Assembly: GCA_021234155.1 (NCBI GenBank)
Contig: JAJEKV010000105.1
Coordinates: 3,022,937-3,086,936, forward strand
Direction of reading: 5' to 3'
Length of the DNA stretch: 64,000 nt
Source: Isoetes taiwanensis
Lineage: Eukaryota > Streptophyta > Lycopodiopsida > Isoetales > Isoetaceae
The notes beneath the pieces are model-generated. The model was not told the origin of the DNA and searched no databases. It saw only the letters and a list, made by a program, of their open reading frames with translations. Below are positions 35,546-48,604 of this stretch, piece after piece. A program made the translations under genes and the position numbers. Numbering within the stretch: the first letter of the stretch is position 1; every line of letters begins with the position of its first letter.

Positions 35546-37264
35546 AAGCTCTTTCCACAATTTTCTGTTTCATTTTGTGCTTGATGCTCATCTTATCATC
35601 ATTGAATCTTCTTCATGTCACGTGGTTTGGTCTCATTAGCTTTGTTGCTTGCAGCAGCTTATTTCAAAGAGGTATCTCTCTCCATGTTTTATTGGGTCGC
35701 AAGAATTCACAATGATCATGTTTTGTCGTCGTGATTTGCGGTGGACATGAGCATTCTCTTTGTGTTCTTCCGCAAAAACATCATAGGGTTTGGCTTACAT
35801 TCTATTGACTTAATTTTATCATTCGTACCATAGCTTTTGCATTCTCTCGTTTCTATAAGTTCAGATTACGAGGTACGCTTCATTTTATGTACATACAGGA
35901 GAAAATCAGGAGCTCTATCAATGTTTCATAGTGTAAAATGATGAAGCTTTTTTGTGGTATTTATGATAATGACCTCGCTATCTACCAAATCTAAATATGG
36001 TATAAATATTCAAAAGGCGTAAATGTGAGCCTGCTTTGAGATGATTTGGCATCCCTTAAGCATTTCCTTTAACTTTGAGGCTGGAAAGAAGTCTTCAACT
36101 CAGTTGCTCAGGCTGACAAAGAGGGGCACAAAAAAACTTTTTCCTGGAAAGAGTTGACATTAGCATCCCTATTTTCACAATGGTCATGGGCAAATAACTA
36201 TCGGTATGGCAATGTGTGTTACTCGTTCTTATCTCTTTAATATTTCGATCATTAAGTGGCAATTTAAGAGTTGGATGTCTTCGGTCATTCGCAAATATTG
36301 AAATGTAGAGAAGGTGAAGGGAAAGTGGGACTTTGGGACATGGTCCAACTTCGCTGCTTTGCAAATTGGACCATGCAACACATTTTTCACTATGATACAA
36401 CCTTTAACTTGAGGTGCTAGCCATCAAGACTGAAGACAGAATATCTGCTGCTGGTTTTTGTACTGTTAATGTAGCATACATGATCTGAACATGTGGTCAC
36501 ACTGGTGGCATTCCCATCAATACCTTGTAATCTGGATTATCTGCTCAAAGGAACACATGTCTTGATGAAGAATGTGGAACACATATTCACTACTAACCCA
36601 TATGCACACACCTGGATGTTTCTGATGCAGACTTCGCTGCTTCAATCTTTCTCAAATCTTTTGCTGGAAAATGTATCCTAGAATTATTGAATAGAAACAA
36701 AGAAATATAGATGTGGGTAGTTGGAAAAATCTGGGAGCAATTCTAGCCATAAATAAATAGCTACTGATATTTTGTACTCTCCAATTAGTATACATACTCT
36801 AGATTCTAAAACTCAAAGATAACCATCGCTACCCTTGGCCGCCACCGCATGACACAACAACGCCTCGAAAGAAGAGAACTTCCCCTACGATCCGAGATGA
36901 AGGCTCAAGAATTGCCCCATAGTGGAGAAATGCCGAGGTAGAAGCTGGTGCATTTGAGAAGGATAGGAAGAGAGATACGCAGAAAGATAGAAACGCCAGT
37001 GAAGGGATGCTACCAGAAAGGTCAACGCAGCCAAGGTAGAAGAGAACCGAAATCCATAAGAAAACGCTGTGAAGGGATAATGCCAGAAAAGGTCAGGCCT
37101 AAGAGAAACAAGAATGATAGGAAATGCCATTTAAAGGTCAACCCATGCAAGAGGAAGCCCTCCTCCTCAAGCATGAGAGCATAGAATATAACCTCAAACA
37201 CCGCTACTAAGGATGGATGGGCTTTTCTATTCATCCCAAAGAAGTTGTAATTATAATGGTAGAG
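35546..37264. other. Intergenic, no recognised gene
   Basis: Introns or 3' flank of the P5CR fragment may extend into the first few hundred bases. The minus-strand frame 36095-36400 (101 codons) and plus-strand 36493-36681 show no motif. Nothing else supported. Confidence 0.35.
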
Positions 37265-37820
37265 AGTGGGTAGCCGACATCGTGTTACCCAAAAACAAAA
37301 ATACGGTGGAATATCCAAATATAACACTGACCCCAAATACAAAAATATATCATAGATGTTTGTTATGTGACTGCCAGGGTTTATCGCCGGGATTAAAATT
37401 CGCCTTCGGGTTTTCGAGGAAAAACTCCAGCTTATAAAGCCCTAGGCGCTGGGCTATGACAACGCCACGCTAAACTTCCCAAAAAAACCCACGCCCAAAA
37501 CCAACGCCGCAACGCCAGACCGGCATAAGACCACACAAAACACAATAGAGAAGAACAAAACCCTCAAAAAGCTTAGGGGTCGACAAAGGCCAGTACACGC
37601 TAACAACATATATAAACAAAATACTAAGGGAGGGAGGTGAGGGAGAGTATAGAACATACCCTCAAACACCTACGGGCTTAAGAGAAAGCCGGGATGAGAG
37701 TCATATAATGCGTGTGAAGAAATAGCTTATCCCCTAACCGATGAGAGGCCCAAATGCATGTAATGCATGCGTGCAACGCATGCAACCTTGCATGCTCGTT
37801 CTAAGCCCCAGAATCGCGAT
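37265..37820 (+). repeat. Three-copy repeat family, copy A
   Basis: Shares with 51.19-51.73 kb and, inverted, 58.50-59.45 kb an ordered set of words: GTGGGTAG, ATATCCAAATATAAC / TATATCATTTG, ACCCCAAA, ATAGATGT, GGGATTAAAAT, TTCGAGGAAAAACTCC, ACCACACAAAACACAA and finally a CATGCATG-rich palindrome. Here the palindrome is GCATGCGT-GCA-ACGCATGC at 37765-37783. Identity unknown; no coding frame is shared among copies. Confidence 0.6.
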
Positions 37821-40104
37821 CCGGTCGACGATCCGCATTTTCAAAACTGACATGTTCTTATAACACGCACAGATTCACACTATTAACACCTGTGGTCACA
37901 ATCTAAAAACACCAACCAAGATTGACACTTTTATTCTTCTTTATTTTTGGAATGCCTTGAATTCCACTCAGAGGAAATGACTACAGCTCACACCGCCCAA
38001 CTCTAAAAATTGCATTAGGTTCGATTGGGATTTTTAGCATGGCTTTGAGGAGGGTTTGACCGTAGTTTGACCATGGATTTGTCACTTTTAAATGTAGAAC
38101 TCGCTGCTCAAATTTTGTATGTTCAAATTGACAATAAATTTGTTACTAAAGAAGCTCACATTATTGAATAAGTTGGACATAATAGTGATTTGAACTCATG
38201 TGTTTCAAATCCACATGCTTCCCACCTCTACCGAGGCACCAGAAATTATATGAAGCTATATGGCAAATGTTGATATTGGTCCAACTTCCTGTCATGATAT
38301 TGACTTCTACCTTAATTCTCGACATTCAACTTAAATAGCATCAAAAGTCGAAATATCAAACTCGACTTTTAGTAGATAAGTTTTTTATGCGTACATTGAA
38401 GTTGTCTCCGCTTGACATTCACCAAGTTGTCAAATTATTCTTCACATTGTATACTTGAGTTTGCGTGACTAGTAGAATTGGTGTACGCATCGCGGATTCT
38501 CATCGCTCTACAAATCAATCTTTCACTTAAAGGTTTGACTTGACTTTATTCATTTAGGGTCGACTGCTTTAGTTTAGCTTCACTTTTTCTCGAATTTGAC
38601 CTTGCTCCTTAAGCTAACTGCAACTTCTTCAACTTTCTTGATAAAATCTTCATATCGAGAACTCAGAATGGTGATATTACTTTTGATAACATTGCCTTCC
38701 ATTCATAAACATTCTCCGGACATTGCATTTAAACTTAAGACTAAGAAAGAAAAGAACAACAATGAACCTCTTATGTAATTCCCAAGTAATCGCGAAAGTT
38801 AGGGCAAAAGTAATGAAAGTTATTAAGGCCCAATTTAGTGGTTGCCGACGGGACCATGTATCATGGAATTTGCTATTGAGAAAAATAATATCCTGAGCTA
38901 CATTTAATCTTAGCAAAATATTAAATGTGGAATGAACTTCTTTTGATTGCTAGAAATTTCTAATAAACGATGGTGCTTCATCTAATGGCTACTACAGGTG
39001 CGGGATTTAGCTTAAAACATCATGTATCCTTTGGATTAGATGGATACTTCCATTTGTCTTACAGACAATTGAGAATGTAAAATCTCAAACAAGGTGCCAT
39101 TAAAGACATACATTCAACATATGATGCCAATAAATTAATGGATTATTATACTTGAATTCCTCGATTTGAGCAAAAAAAAAAATTTGGGATTTACCTATGA
39201 CTATAATGTTAAGAGGAAGACTACAATTTTAAATTATATGAAATTATATGGTAATATCGAACTCCAATACGAAGTTCTTCTTTTCTAAGTTAATTCTTGA
39301 CACCTTCAACTTTAGATACCTAACTTTTTAAGCTTGAATTTTACTCTCCGATCTAGTAAATCATTTCTCATAGACCCATTGATAGTACAAAACTTGTAAA
39401 TATATGTACCGCTATCGTATATATATAACATACAACTAATGCCTGCGGCACCCCTCGCTAGTGGAGGATTGCATTATTTAAAACAATTGATGCAATTTGT
39501 TGATGGTTCTCAACTTCCTACCATCGAATCGAATGGCACAATAATAATAGATTAGCTAACATCTTTAATAGTTTCATGGCTCATCAATAACAATCATATT
39601 TACAATATCATGGCAATATCTTCTAGTTAGTTCCTTTGGTTCCTTTTGGTGAAACCTACATACGTAAAACATGGGTAAAAGTTTCGTGTCCAATGCTTTG
39701 AGGATTGTGAAATGCAATTTTACTGAGGAGGGGTAGAAACGCGTAATGCTATTTCTTAGATTGGGTTTACTTTCAATGATAGCTATGCATGGGTAGATCA
39801 TGGCAAATACTTAGCAAACATTGACAAATGTTACTTGTATATATGTTATGTAACTCGTTCAGTAATGTTGAAAAATAGTTCCCTAAATATTAATGAGTGT
39901 TGCCACGCATTAAATATTGGCAATTACTTGTTGTAAAAATATAATGTCAAAAGAAAATGTTCTATAAATACATAGCCAACATATGCAAAAAAATGATGGA
40001 AAAAGTAAGTTAAGAATATATAAATTTTGGGTATATGATGGATATATGTTGACAAAATTTTAAAAACCATATTTCTTTTTATATTGGCTATGTAGGTTAT
40101 TTAC
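37821..40104. other. Intergenic, no recognised gene
   Basis: Very AT-rich with only short frames on both strands. No motif, splice pattern or repeat link noticed. Confidence 0.4.
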
Positions 40105-40265
40105 CTGTTATGTAGTTATGTACTTGACTATACATAGAATGTGGGCTGCACTGGGCAGGAAAATTGATACGCATGTCTCAAACCCTCCGGCAGTGGAATG
40201 ATAGGGTGGTACTGCGGGTTGTCAAACCGTTCAAGCCACTTTCACTCCGCCATGGAGGGTAACCC
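40105..40265 (+). repeat. Direct repeat, left copy
   Basis: Shares with 41850-42010 the ordered words TTATGTAGTTATGTACT, ACATAGAATGTGGGCTGCA, GAAAATTGATA, CATGTCTCAAAC, GTGGAATGATAGGGTGGTAC, GTTGTCAAAC, GCCACTT and GCCATGGAGGG. The two copies are in the same orientation, 1747 bp apart. They could be short terminal direct repeats or two dispersed elements. Confidence 0.7.
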
Positions 40266-41849
40266 CTCTCCTGCGGCAAGCAAAGCATCTTTTGTTTAAT
40301 ACCCCACTTATTTAATGCCTATTTCTTCTTCAGCTAGATTAGACTTAGCTCCATTCAACACTGGCTATCTATCTCTGCGGCAAAGCAAAATCAAGAACTA
40401 TTGCTTCCTAAAATGAAAATAAAGGAAAAAGATTAGCCACCAAATGTAATCTAACGACACCAAACCTAAATAAAACCCTACAAGTCTTACCTTGCTAAAG
40501 TTCTCTCGTGTGCTTCTTGCTGTTTTTTATATATATAAGGAATTTTCATGTGCAAAAGCATGGATATCTTCTTCATGATAGCATAATTGCATTCCTTGCT
40601 ATCAATGTTAGAGATGATGACATGGGATATGATGTGCTCATTTTCGAAGAGTAACTAGAGATGCATTATCGCATCTAACAATTCTAACAAAACTATTTGC
40701 ATTGGCTTTGACCCTTCCAATGAAAAGTTTCATTTATGAAAAATATCCCAATTTGTAAATCCAAATATGGTGCATGCATGTTAGACATTTGGGGTTTTGA
40801 AAGAAGTTATCTTGCTAAGTTCGTGGTTTCTTTAAAAATGCTCTTGCATGTTATGTTACCATTCCATTTTTAGCATTTAGATGGTTTTATTCCAATGACA
40901 ACTAGATAAATGACTTCTTAGCTCTATACATCCGACTTGCTCTCCCATTAAGTTTGGTAAAATTAAATGAGTTTATGGTTGGTGAGACCCACTTTTTGTA
41001 AAAAGTCAAAGGTCGGAAATGAATAGCGATCTAACTAGGTTAAGATGTAAAGACATACGATTTTTTCTAGTGCTTCAGCGTGGAATAGAGACGTTTCCTT
41101 CCAAGCATTTCTATTCCCAAGGTATGATTTGATTTATGGTTATGATTCCACATCATGTGAATCTTGGAATAGCGTAGATTTGCAGAAATCACAGCCTCAC
41201 GCAAGTGCTCCTTTCCCTGCAAATTCGTAATGAACAAGGTCAGAGTAAAAACTTAGATATCAAGCATTTTGCTCGCACTCGGCCAGTTATTTCTCCCACA
41301 GATACGAATGATCATGCAGTAAAACCATGAATAAGGCCAAAGGTTTATTTGGTAATACAAGTACTCTTGTATGAGGCGTATGGGACCGATGAGGTAAGAA
41401 AGATAATCAAGTATGGTTATATGCATTCGGCGAGTAGCGTATAAAAGCGGATTAACCGCCAAATAATTTACCCATGTTATAGGACGATTCTGCCTATCGT
41501 GTTGGCTATAATCACATTTAATAACTTAGAAGCTACATGAGATTATCATCATGGTCAAATTTATGATTTCTTGCTCCACTATACTAGTCGGTAAAGTCGT
41601 ATGATTTATCTTAAGCGAGTTGATCATATAGAGTTCATTTGATAATATATTTCCATTTGAATACCAATTTTAGTCCATTTTTCTTGCTTATTCTAATTAA
41701 TGGGCAAAGGGGATAAGAATAGAAGCTAATTGTACTCTTTTGGCCCTTGCTATATTACCTACTATTATAAAGTAATATAGTATTGAATGGTCGCAGTACT
41801 GTGCTTCTTCCGTTTTCACATACGTAATGCCTAATAATTTCTAGCATTA
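40266..41849. other. Sequence between the two direct repeats
   Basis: About 1.58 kb without a frame I can identify. No reverse transcriptase, integrase or gag motif, polypurine tract or primer-binding site was noticed, so an LTR element is not supported. The minus frame 41253-41462 is unassigned. Confidence 0.4.
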
Positions 41850-42010
41850 TTAGGTTATGTAGTTATGTACTGATTACATAGAATGTGGGCTGCAATTACA
41901 GAAAATTGATATGTGCATGTCTCAAACTCCCTCTCAAGTGTGGAATGATAGGGTGGTACCGTGGTTGTCAAACTGTTCCTGCCACTTCACCCTCCCGCCA
42001 TGGAGGGCAA
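41850..42010 (+). repeat. Direct repeat, right copy
   Basis: Companion of 40105-40265, with matching ends TTATGTAGTTATGTACTGA and CCGCCATGGAGGGCAAACC. Differences are mainly single bases and 1-4-base indels. Confidence 0.7.
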
Positions 42011-43509
42011 ACCGTATGCTAAAGACCTTGTTAAATTTATTTGCCGACATTTAATACTTTGTCTGCTATGTGTTACAGCCAATTCAATAAGACGAAGAAA
42101 TGGTTTGAAGGATGTCATAGTTGTTGAGAGAATCTTAACATTCCATGTAAAGTGAATGTACCGTTTTGTGGATTTGTGTATTAATTTGCATTACTTCTTT
42201 GTGTTATTTGTCGCTCTCAAAGATTCCTTGAGTTTGGCCAACTTTATTATATATACTCAAGGTTCAGATGAATGTTATATTTGAAGTAAATAAGCAATTT
42301 CAATCTCAGCTTTAGGTATACAAGATTGGCAACCCTTGCAAAGGAATTTGTCACAGTTATTTACATATAGTCTTTTGAAGCAATTATATGAAGCTACTAA
42401 TTTTATTGTGTTTAAATGAGTTTCAAGGTAATGCTATAGATATTGTAATTGTAGCTTCTTGTGGGCCAAAATTTAGAGCTAGAAGCAACATGCATCATCG
42501 CTAGATTTATTATTTTGTATGGCCTTTGGATACCCAGTCTCGACTCCCTGCAAGATCTTTACTTTTTGTATGATATTCATAAATGTATAAGAAAGCTTGT
42601 ATCATATCAGAATGTTAAGACGCCTAGTATACAAAACCATGTTGTGTTGCATATTTGAAAGATATGCCAACTAATTTGGCTTTATAATGCTAACCAAGAC
42701 CCGCTTTTAGCACGCTACTCTAACTGCTTCACACCCTTCCTTGCAATTCTAGTCGTTTGACATCACCTCCACCTCATCAAAAATGATGTGGTAATAGCTA
42801 TCACCATTAGATCTTCATTTTGCAGCATCTAGGGTTACTCAAAATTAAAAATGCCAAAAATATACACGAGAAGAGAATGGGCGCCGACATCGCACTGCTT
42901 CTTCCCTCTTAGCTTTCTTTCTTCGTCCTTCCCTTCTCGTAGTTTTTTTGTTTTAACCTCTATGTGCTTTTAAGTGGCCTCTTGCTTTCGATTCTTCTTT
43001 TCTTTTTCTTTTCATTTATGTTTTCTATTTATTTGATCAGCCATTGCCTTCCTCTTTCCCGCAACAACAAGCGCCTGGCATGCTAAGGTTCCCCACGGAT
43101 ACTTCGCCTATTTTACTCCTCATTCTTCTTCTAAGACATTAGGGAAAGAAGCTCGTGTATCTTGGGCACCTGGGCCAATAAATTTTTTGTCGGATAAATT
43201 ATGCAAGGTGGATCGCGAATGGCCGGCAGCATTGTCTAAGATTGCCCATACCACCGTTGTAAATTCAAGAGCATATGCATCGCCAAGGTTTCATTATGTG
43301 CCTTCCACTTCTACCTGCAGACTCCTCCCTACCGCATTTCATTTATGCTGTATATTGCGTGTAGCAAAATTTGGACGCTTCTTTGAGATCTTCGACAACA
43401 AAATGCCTATTCCAACAATCCCTTCTAGGTATATGGTGCTTGCCCTATTTGCCTTTTGCTTTCTTTTGTATTCCCATGTACATTCTCGATTATGTATATT
43501 CATGTCTTA
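42011..43509. other. Intergenic, no recognised gene
   Basis: The plus frame 43187-43510 (107 codons) has no recognised domain. The pyrimidine-rich stretch at 42.9-43.05 kb could be an intron or 5' leader, but nothing adjoining supports a gene. Confidence 0.35.
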
Positions 43510-43514
43510 AGTTT

Positions 43515-43685
43515 GACAAATCATCCAAACATGTAGTTTAAATGGCATTGTAGGGATTAGATAGATTCTCAAAGAAGAGATGATTGTCACAGTTAATGCG
43601 TTTCTATTCAAAATTCCTTCCAAGCATGTCATTTAAAGGTATCAGAGGATTAGATAGATTCTAGCAAGAGATTTCTATAGCATAA
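43515..43685 (+). repeat. Tandem duplication, about 101-bp spacing
   Basis: CCAAACATGTAGTTTAAATGG with GGGATTAGATAGATTCTCAA (43524-43574) is repeated in altered form as CCAAGCATGTCATTTAAAGG with AGGATTAGATAGATTCTAGC (43619-43667). A CCAAACATGTATTGTGACA word at about 43837 may be a third, worn copy. Confidence 0.6.
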
Positions 43686-45099
43686 TGCTCGTCTAGGACC
43701 CCATCATCGCTTACACTTTGTAAAAGTAGTGAGACAAAATGGTCTTTAAGCCTTCACAATCAAAACATCACAAGATGATCCTCTACTATATCCGGCAAAT
43801 GCTTCAAGAGTATTAAGGTTCTTGCTCCACTCATTCCAAACATGTATTGTGACAATACTTTCAGCCCCGCATGATCAATATATTGGCACTATAGGTACCC
43901 ATATCTCAAACAAGACATATATGTATGAACTCATTTCATCATAAAATGGGAGAATGCTCACCCACAAGACTCAAGGTATGGCATCTCAAGTATTTCAATT
44001 CTTGCCCAAGTCCCTGTCTAATACGTTAAAAACATGTATATTAAGACTCTTGATTGCACTTTCCACACTCAAAAATATCCAGATATTGTCCCTTCAATAT
44101 CAAGTAACATCAAGTTATAATAGTTCATATCAGCACTTGTCTCCGTGGTTGATTTATCAGCTTAGTTGTATGTCATTTCCAGTCATTGGTCCGAGGAAGT
44201 AATTTGATGTTTCTTAGTTGTTCACCGCACCACATCAAGCTTCTCAGACAAACACCATTAAACGTAGTACAACGAAGTTTATTTCAATTACAAACAAGTA
44301 GGGTTTGCATCTCAGTCAAAATTTTCTTTGGTTTTAAAGAGTGAGCTGCTGCATTTTGCAAACCCCCTACTTCCGTGATTTTTCAAGCTTCACGTGACAG
44401 ATCTGCTCTCATATTCTCTTTTTCTCGCCAAGTCTCTCGCGATCATCAGATATCTAGATGTATGCCTACTAGTCTAGAAAAGAGATCATCTGCATATCTA
44501 GATGGAAGCTATGAAATCTTGATCACGCCACTTCAAACTCGCTTTTTGGTCTAAGTAAGCCACATATGCATGGCATGCACCTACAAGTATTTATCCAACA
44601 TACTTCCACAGCCATCATGTGCACTCTCAGGACAATCGCAAGTGCATCTTTGAGAATTTTTCAAGCTTCTCTCAAGACAAAGGAAATATGGTTTCTTAGG
44701 AAATGGCAAAGTTACCCCTTGATAACACCAAAGAAATCCTCTAGTATTTAGAACTTTGACATACCAAAGCTATGTAAAAATTAAGCATGGCAAGTTCAAC
44801 AAAGAGATCACATAATACAAGCCTTCCCAAGAGAAACATGTAGAGATAGGTATTTCTTGTGCGCCTATCAAAAGAAGAGATGGAAATGGAACCTGGGGCA
44901 CACAGTAAGTAATAAAATGGAGGCATGCTTAATGATATAACAAATGGTAGCAAAATGTAAGTTTTTGGAAAAGAGAAGAAGAAAAAGGGGAATGATGCCC
45001 TTCAAGGCCCCAGCTGGTATGACGAAGGAGTGTAGGAGGTAGAATGTAAAAGAAAGATCAGAGAACACAAAGGAAGAGAGGCATATCAAACCTAAAACG
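43686..45099. other. Intergenic, no recognised gene
   Basis: Short unassigned frames on both strands, for example 43954-44202 plus and 44868-45116 minus. The last few hundred bases may already belong to the LINE that follows, whose 5' boundary is not clear. Confidence 0.35.
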
Positions 45100-47457
45100 G
45101 TATTTGAAGATGTCAAGGAGAAACAAAAACTGGCATAACACCAATGGGGACTGCTAAACTTTCAAAAAAGCAACCCCGAAATCTCTCGAAAGGATTTAAA
45201 GGGAAAGAGACATGGAATCGTAAAATGGTAACACGCTATACATTGGGGCAGGTGGAGGCCTGAAAATCCAGATAAGACCCGAAAGCCTCCAGACCAATAC
45301 TGTGAGCTGATAAAACAAACTGTGGTTTTAGCATATAGGAAGTGATGATAGCACTAAAATAGAATGGCTAACAACAAAGCTCCGTGACCAGAGTATAACT
45401 AAATTATTAAAATGCCCGTACACAACGCCTAGAGAAAACAAAGACGATATCTTCAACGGGTATATCATTAACAATGTGACTCCCCAAATGCATGTGGCGC
45501 ATAAAATGTGGTTATACCCCACACAAGGGAAAGTGGGAGTAGGATGTGTGAACCCTGAAATTCTAATGTAACTATAATGGTGGCTCCATTTTTTGCAAAA
45601 TGGTTGAAAAGTATTAGATAATAAGTTGCGGCGTAGAACCCGGTATACGGATGTGTAGGGTTCGTGCTGGAAATACTCCAACTCACGGACCATCATCAGG
45701 GACACCTGTATTAGTAGAAATGTAATAGAAACCGTGGGAAGAAAGTAATATGTCGTCAGGATTTAGAAAGTTTTTTGGACACGCTCCTGGGAGAAATCCA
45801 CATAAAGGCTTATAGATATGCAAAAGCACCAAGAGACATGCGGTAGGGGTAAATTGCAAGATTGTGTACTACAATGTATAAGTGCAAAATGGAAGAAGAA
45901 GGAGAAGTAATAGATTACACATCTGAGCCAAGTGGTGTTTATTATCCTCTACAGTTAATCTGTTTCAGAATATATATAGGGATGCATTACAAGATTTCAT
46001 AGCAGTAACAAATAGGGGACGTGAGACGCTCTACACTAGGGGGGAAACTAAAGTACCTATCATAAAGTTATGCTTTTAGCGACCATATGATGGCTAAAAA
46101 TAAGCAATGCAATGTGTTACCGAATCACTGAAAGCTCTCGCCAAAAAGACAGAAGGACAGCTAATCTTGCTAAAACCAAAGTAGTCTTTTCAAATAATGT
46201 GAATAGACACATAAACCGCTCGACATTTGGGAACGTAACTAGAGGAACTCAGAGTACAAATATCTGGGGTAATGTATACACACGTACATGGAAATGGGCT
46301 AGCAAGGTATATACAAGATTCCAAACAGCCACATTGGGAGTTACGCGATAATATGAAAATTTCTGCAATAAAAGTGTATTAATAAACCTGAAATCAAATG
46401 CCACGAGCCCAAGGTAAAGTTGGTCATGTACTCACACAACCATATATGGGCTGAGGCCCTGGGACCTACAACGGAAAAAAAATGGAAAAAACAGGAAGGA
46501 ATTCTTCGTGCAATGGTGGCATAAAACAGGAATTGGCAGCCGAGAACAAATATGCTACAAACAACCATAGTATATGAGAGATCATGTAAAACCAATGGAA
46601 GTAAGTATGGAAAGACCCATCGACATTCTATAAGAAACAATGTGGAAACTTCCTAAAGACCCAATATCACATTAATGAATCCTGAGTACACATTATCGCA
46701 AGCAATGATGGTTTAGGGATGTAGCAATGTGAACCAGAAAATGGGGATGAACTGGAGCTAATTCGATAAAACGTAAGGAGAATATGATGAATGGGCAAAC
46801 AAAGGCGCAAGCATGGCTGCAAAACACACAGTGGCCCAAGATAATTCTTGGCTTACGCATAGCCTTTCAACCTGTGATGTTAGGAGCGCGTATCGTGATA
46901 ATTTACTAGGAAAGCTGTGAGGGGATATCCTAGCAAGATTCAGGATGGGAAGCCATGACCCATGAATTGAAAAGGACGATGGCGGAGGATAGAGAAAGAT
47001 GATCGGATATGCGTAATCGGTGATAGAGGGGAAGTGGAAGACGAGAATCACATGCTAAATGAGTGTCCAATATACAGCGACATCAGGAACAAGTACGTAA
47101 ACGTAAGATGGGGCCACCGTACACACCATGATGGTAAAGGACAAACAATGAGAGATCTAAAATGACTACAAGACATCGGAAGTACATAAAGAAGTGGGCT
47201 TCTGTTATGAACCGCCTGAGTACACTATATACCGCCTCAAAATGCTCACTAAAGATTGATAATTCACGCATCTCGGTAACGGCCTTTTGAAGCCGCATCC
47301 AAAGCTGGTGCCTGTGATATTAGAAAGTGAAGCCTTCTCGTAGTGCTACAATAGAAACCAGTATGACGTGCTAGTAGCACCCATCGTGGAGCTTCGCTTC
47401 ATGCTACATAAGTAAGTCCACGGCCTCGGGGACAAGGACTAATTTATTCTATAATAT
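45100..47457 (+). mobile_element. Degenerate non-LTR retrotransposon (LINE), C-terminal half
   Basis: Plus-strand remnant of a LINE whose 3' portion is clear. NLAKTKVVFSN (about 46158-46190) matches the conserved post-active-site segment (NxxKTKxxxF) of LINE reverse transcriptases; just before it, at about 46068-46095, a MLLA...MMA stretch sits where the (F/Y)xDD motif belongs, but the aspartates are not readable. At 47043-47099 ENHMLNECPIYSDIRNKYV is the C-terminal His/Cys motif. The 3' untranslated end (47365-47457) carries GCTAGTAGC, GCTACATAAG, CCTCGGGGACAAGG and TTTATTCTATAATATG, the same order as the minus-strand LINE at 53.86 kb. Broken by many stops and frameshifts. 5' boundary uncertain. 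Confidence 0.7.
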
Positions 47458-48229
47458 GCGTATAATGTTTTGTTGGTAAGTTAATTGGCAAACAAAGGTA
47501 CTTTCCAGGCATGCAATTCGTCACGTGTTTCTTATTGTTGAACTCCTCGCTGAAGAATGGTTCATCGAGAATGCTTCCCATCGTGAGTGGTGTTGATCAT
47601 ACCACCTGAGGAATGTCGATCATGATCATGACCGGCCAGAACCGAATATCATATCCGCCATATCGGATCTGGTATATATTCATTTACACAATTGATAGTC
47701 GCTATGTGATTTCAGCAATTAAATAGCAATTCCATTCCTCGATGATGAAAATGTAGGTCCTTCTTGCACTCATGTTTAAATGAAAACTATTGTATTGGTT
47801 CCTATCTCATTTTCTCAGTCAGATATCACCGTATAAAAGTCGTATATCCCATATCAGAAATGTGAATATGATGTATGACAGGCCAACACAACGCTTCCTG
47901 TAATTGTTTGACAAGTTTGCACAACACAAAGATAATTATTAAGAAGTTTGCTAGCTCATTAACAAAACCCATCATTAATTTCCAATGTTGTTATATGTGG
48001 AAATGTGAAAGGTATCTCTCACTATAAGTGGTAACATTAAGTCGTGATATTTTAACTTAGCAATACAAATCTATCATATAGCACTTGAAGATATCTCGCT
48101 ATGTGTAGAAAATTATGAAGTTAAATATTTTTTCATCGATTTCCAGCTCTCATGTCTCATTATGGCTTTCCATTAATCGAAAAGAACTTTTTAGGTACCA
48201 TGAAAACACATTTATAGGTCCGATTTTCA
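47458..48229. other. Intergenic, no recognised gene
   Basis: AT-rich with no motif or repeat link seen between the LINE tail and the 123-codon frame. Confidence 0.4.
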
Positions 48230-48601
48230 ATGCATGAACCAATTGCTCAACAATTCTCCACCGAAAGATTACCAACTAATCCCATTGTACCCGCGGTAAT
48301 AAAAATTGCAACCCATTTTGCTCATCCGAAAAATAATCTGCCAAAAGAAAAACCTTACGCAGACCGCGGAAGAGACACACAGAGTTGCCCTAGGCCCTCC
48401 AAGTCTCGTAGAGTTCCCCATTACGTTCCGCATCTTGTATCGTGTCGCATTATAACTCGCACTCTTTATTCGAAGAGTAAGAACGCTATCAGAACTAGAA
48501 ATCGGGTGCGAAGGATCGGTGGCGCTGCTTTGTTATCACTAGCATTGAATATTGTTAGAACCGACAAACATTTTGAATTGTGGGCATCAAGTCGAGGTTA
48601 G
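48230..48601 (+). CDS. Unidentified 123-codon frame with transit-peptide-like features
   Basis: The longest open frame in a region not explained by repeats. The N-terminal half has few acidic residues. Residues 52-95 are rich in Arg, Lys and Ser (SCPRPSKSRRVPHYVP) and lead to RNRVRRIGGAALLSLALN, a twin arginine followed by a hydrophobic run, the arrangement of Tat-type thylakoid lumen targeting signals. The frame closes at GTCGAG|GTTAGT, which reads like a splice donor, so it could be a first exon; no second exon was identified in the next 700 bp. No family recognised. A chance frame remains quite possible, because frames of about 120 codons also occur in repeat DNA here. The AUG at 48230 is simply the first in the frame. 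Confidence 0.25.
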   Translation: MHEPIAQQFSTERLPTNPIVPAVIKIATHFAHPKNNLPKEKPYADRGRDTQSCPRPSKSRRVPHYVPHLVSCRIITRTLYSKSKNAIRTRNRVRRIGGAALLSLALNIVRTDKHFELWASSRG

Positions 48602-48604
48602 TTT

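Noticed and set aside
40150-40250. Possible tRNA or SINE head around GATAGGGTGGTAC
   Set aside because: A weak A-box-like word only; no B box or cloverleaf could be drawn.
40105-42010. LTR retrotransposon with 160-bp LTRs
   Set aside because: No TG/CA ends, primer-binding site, polypurine tract or protein motif was seen between the repeats.
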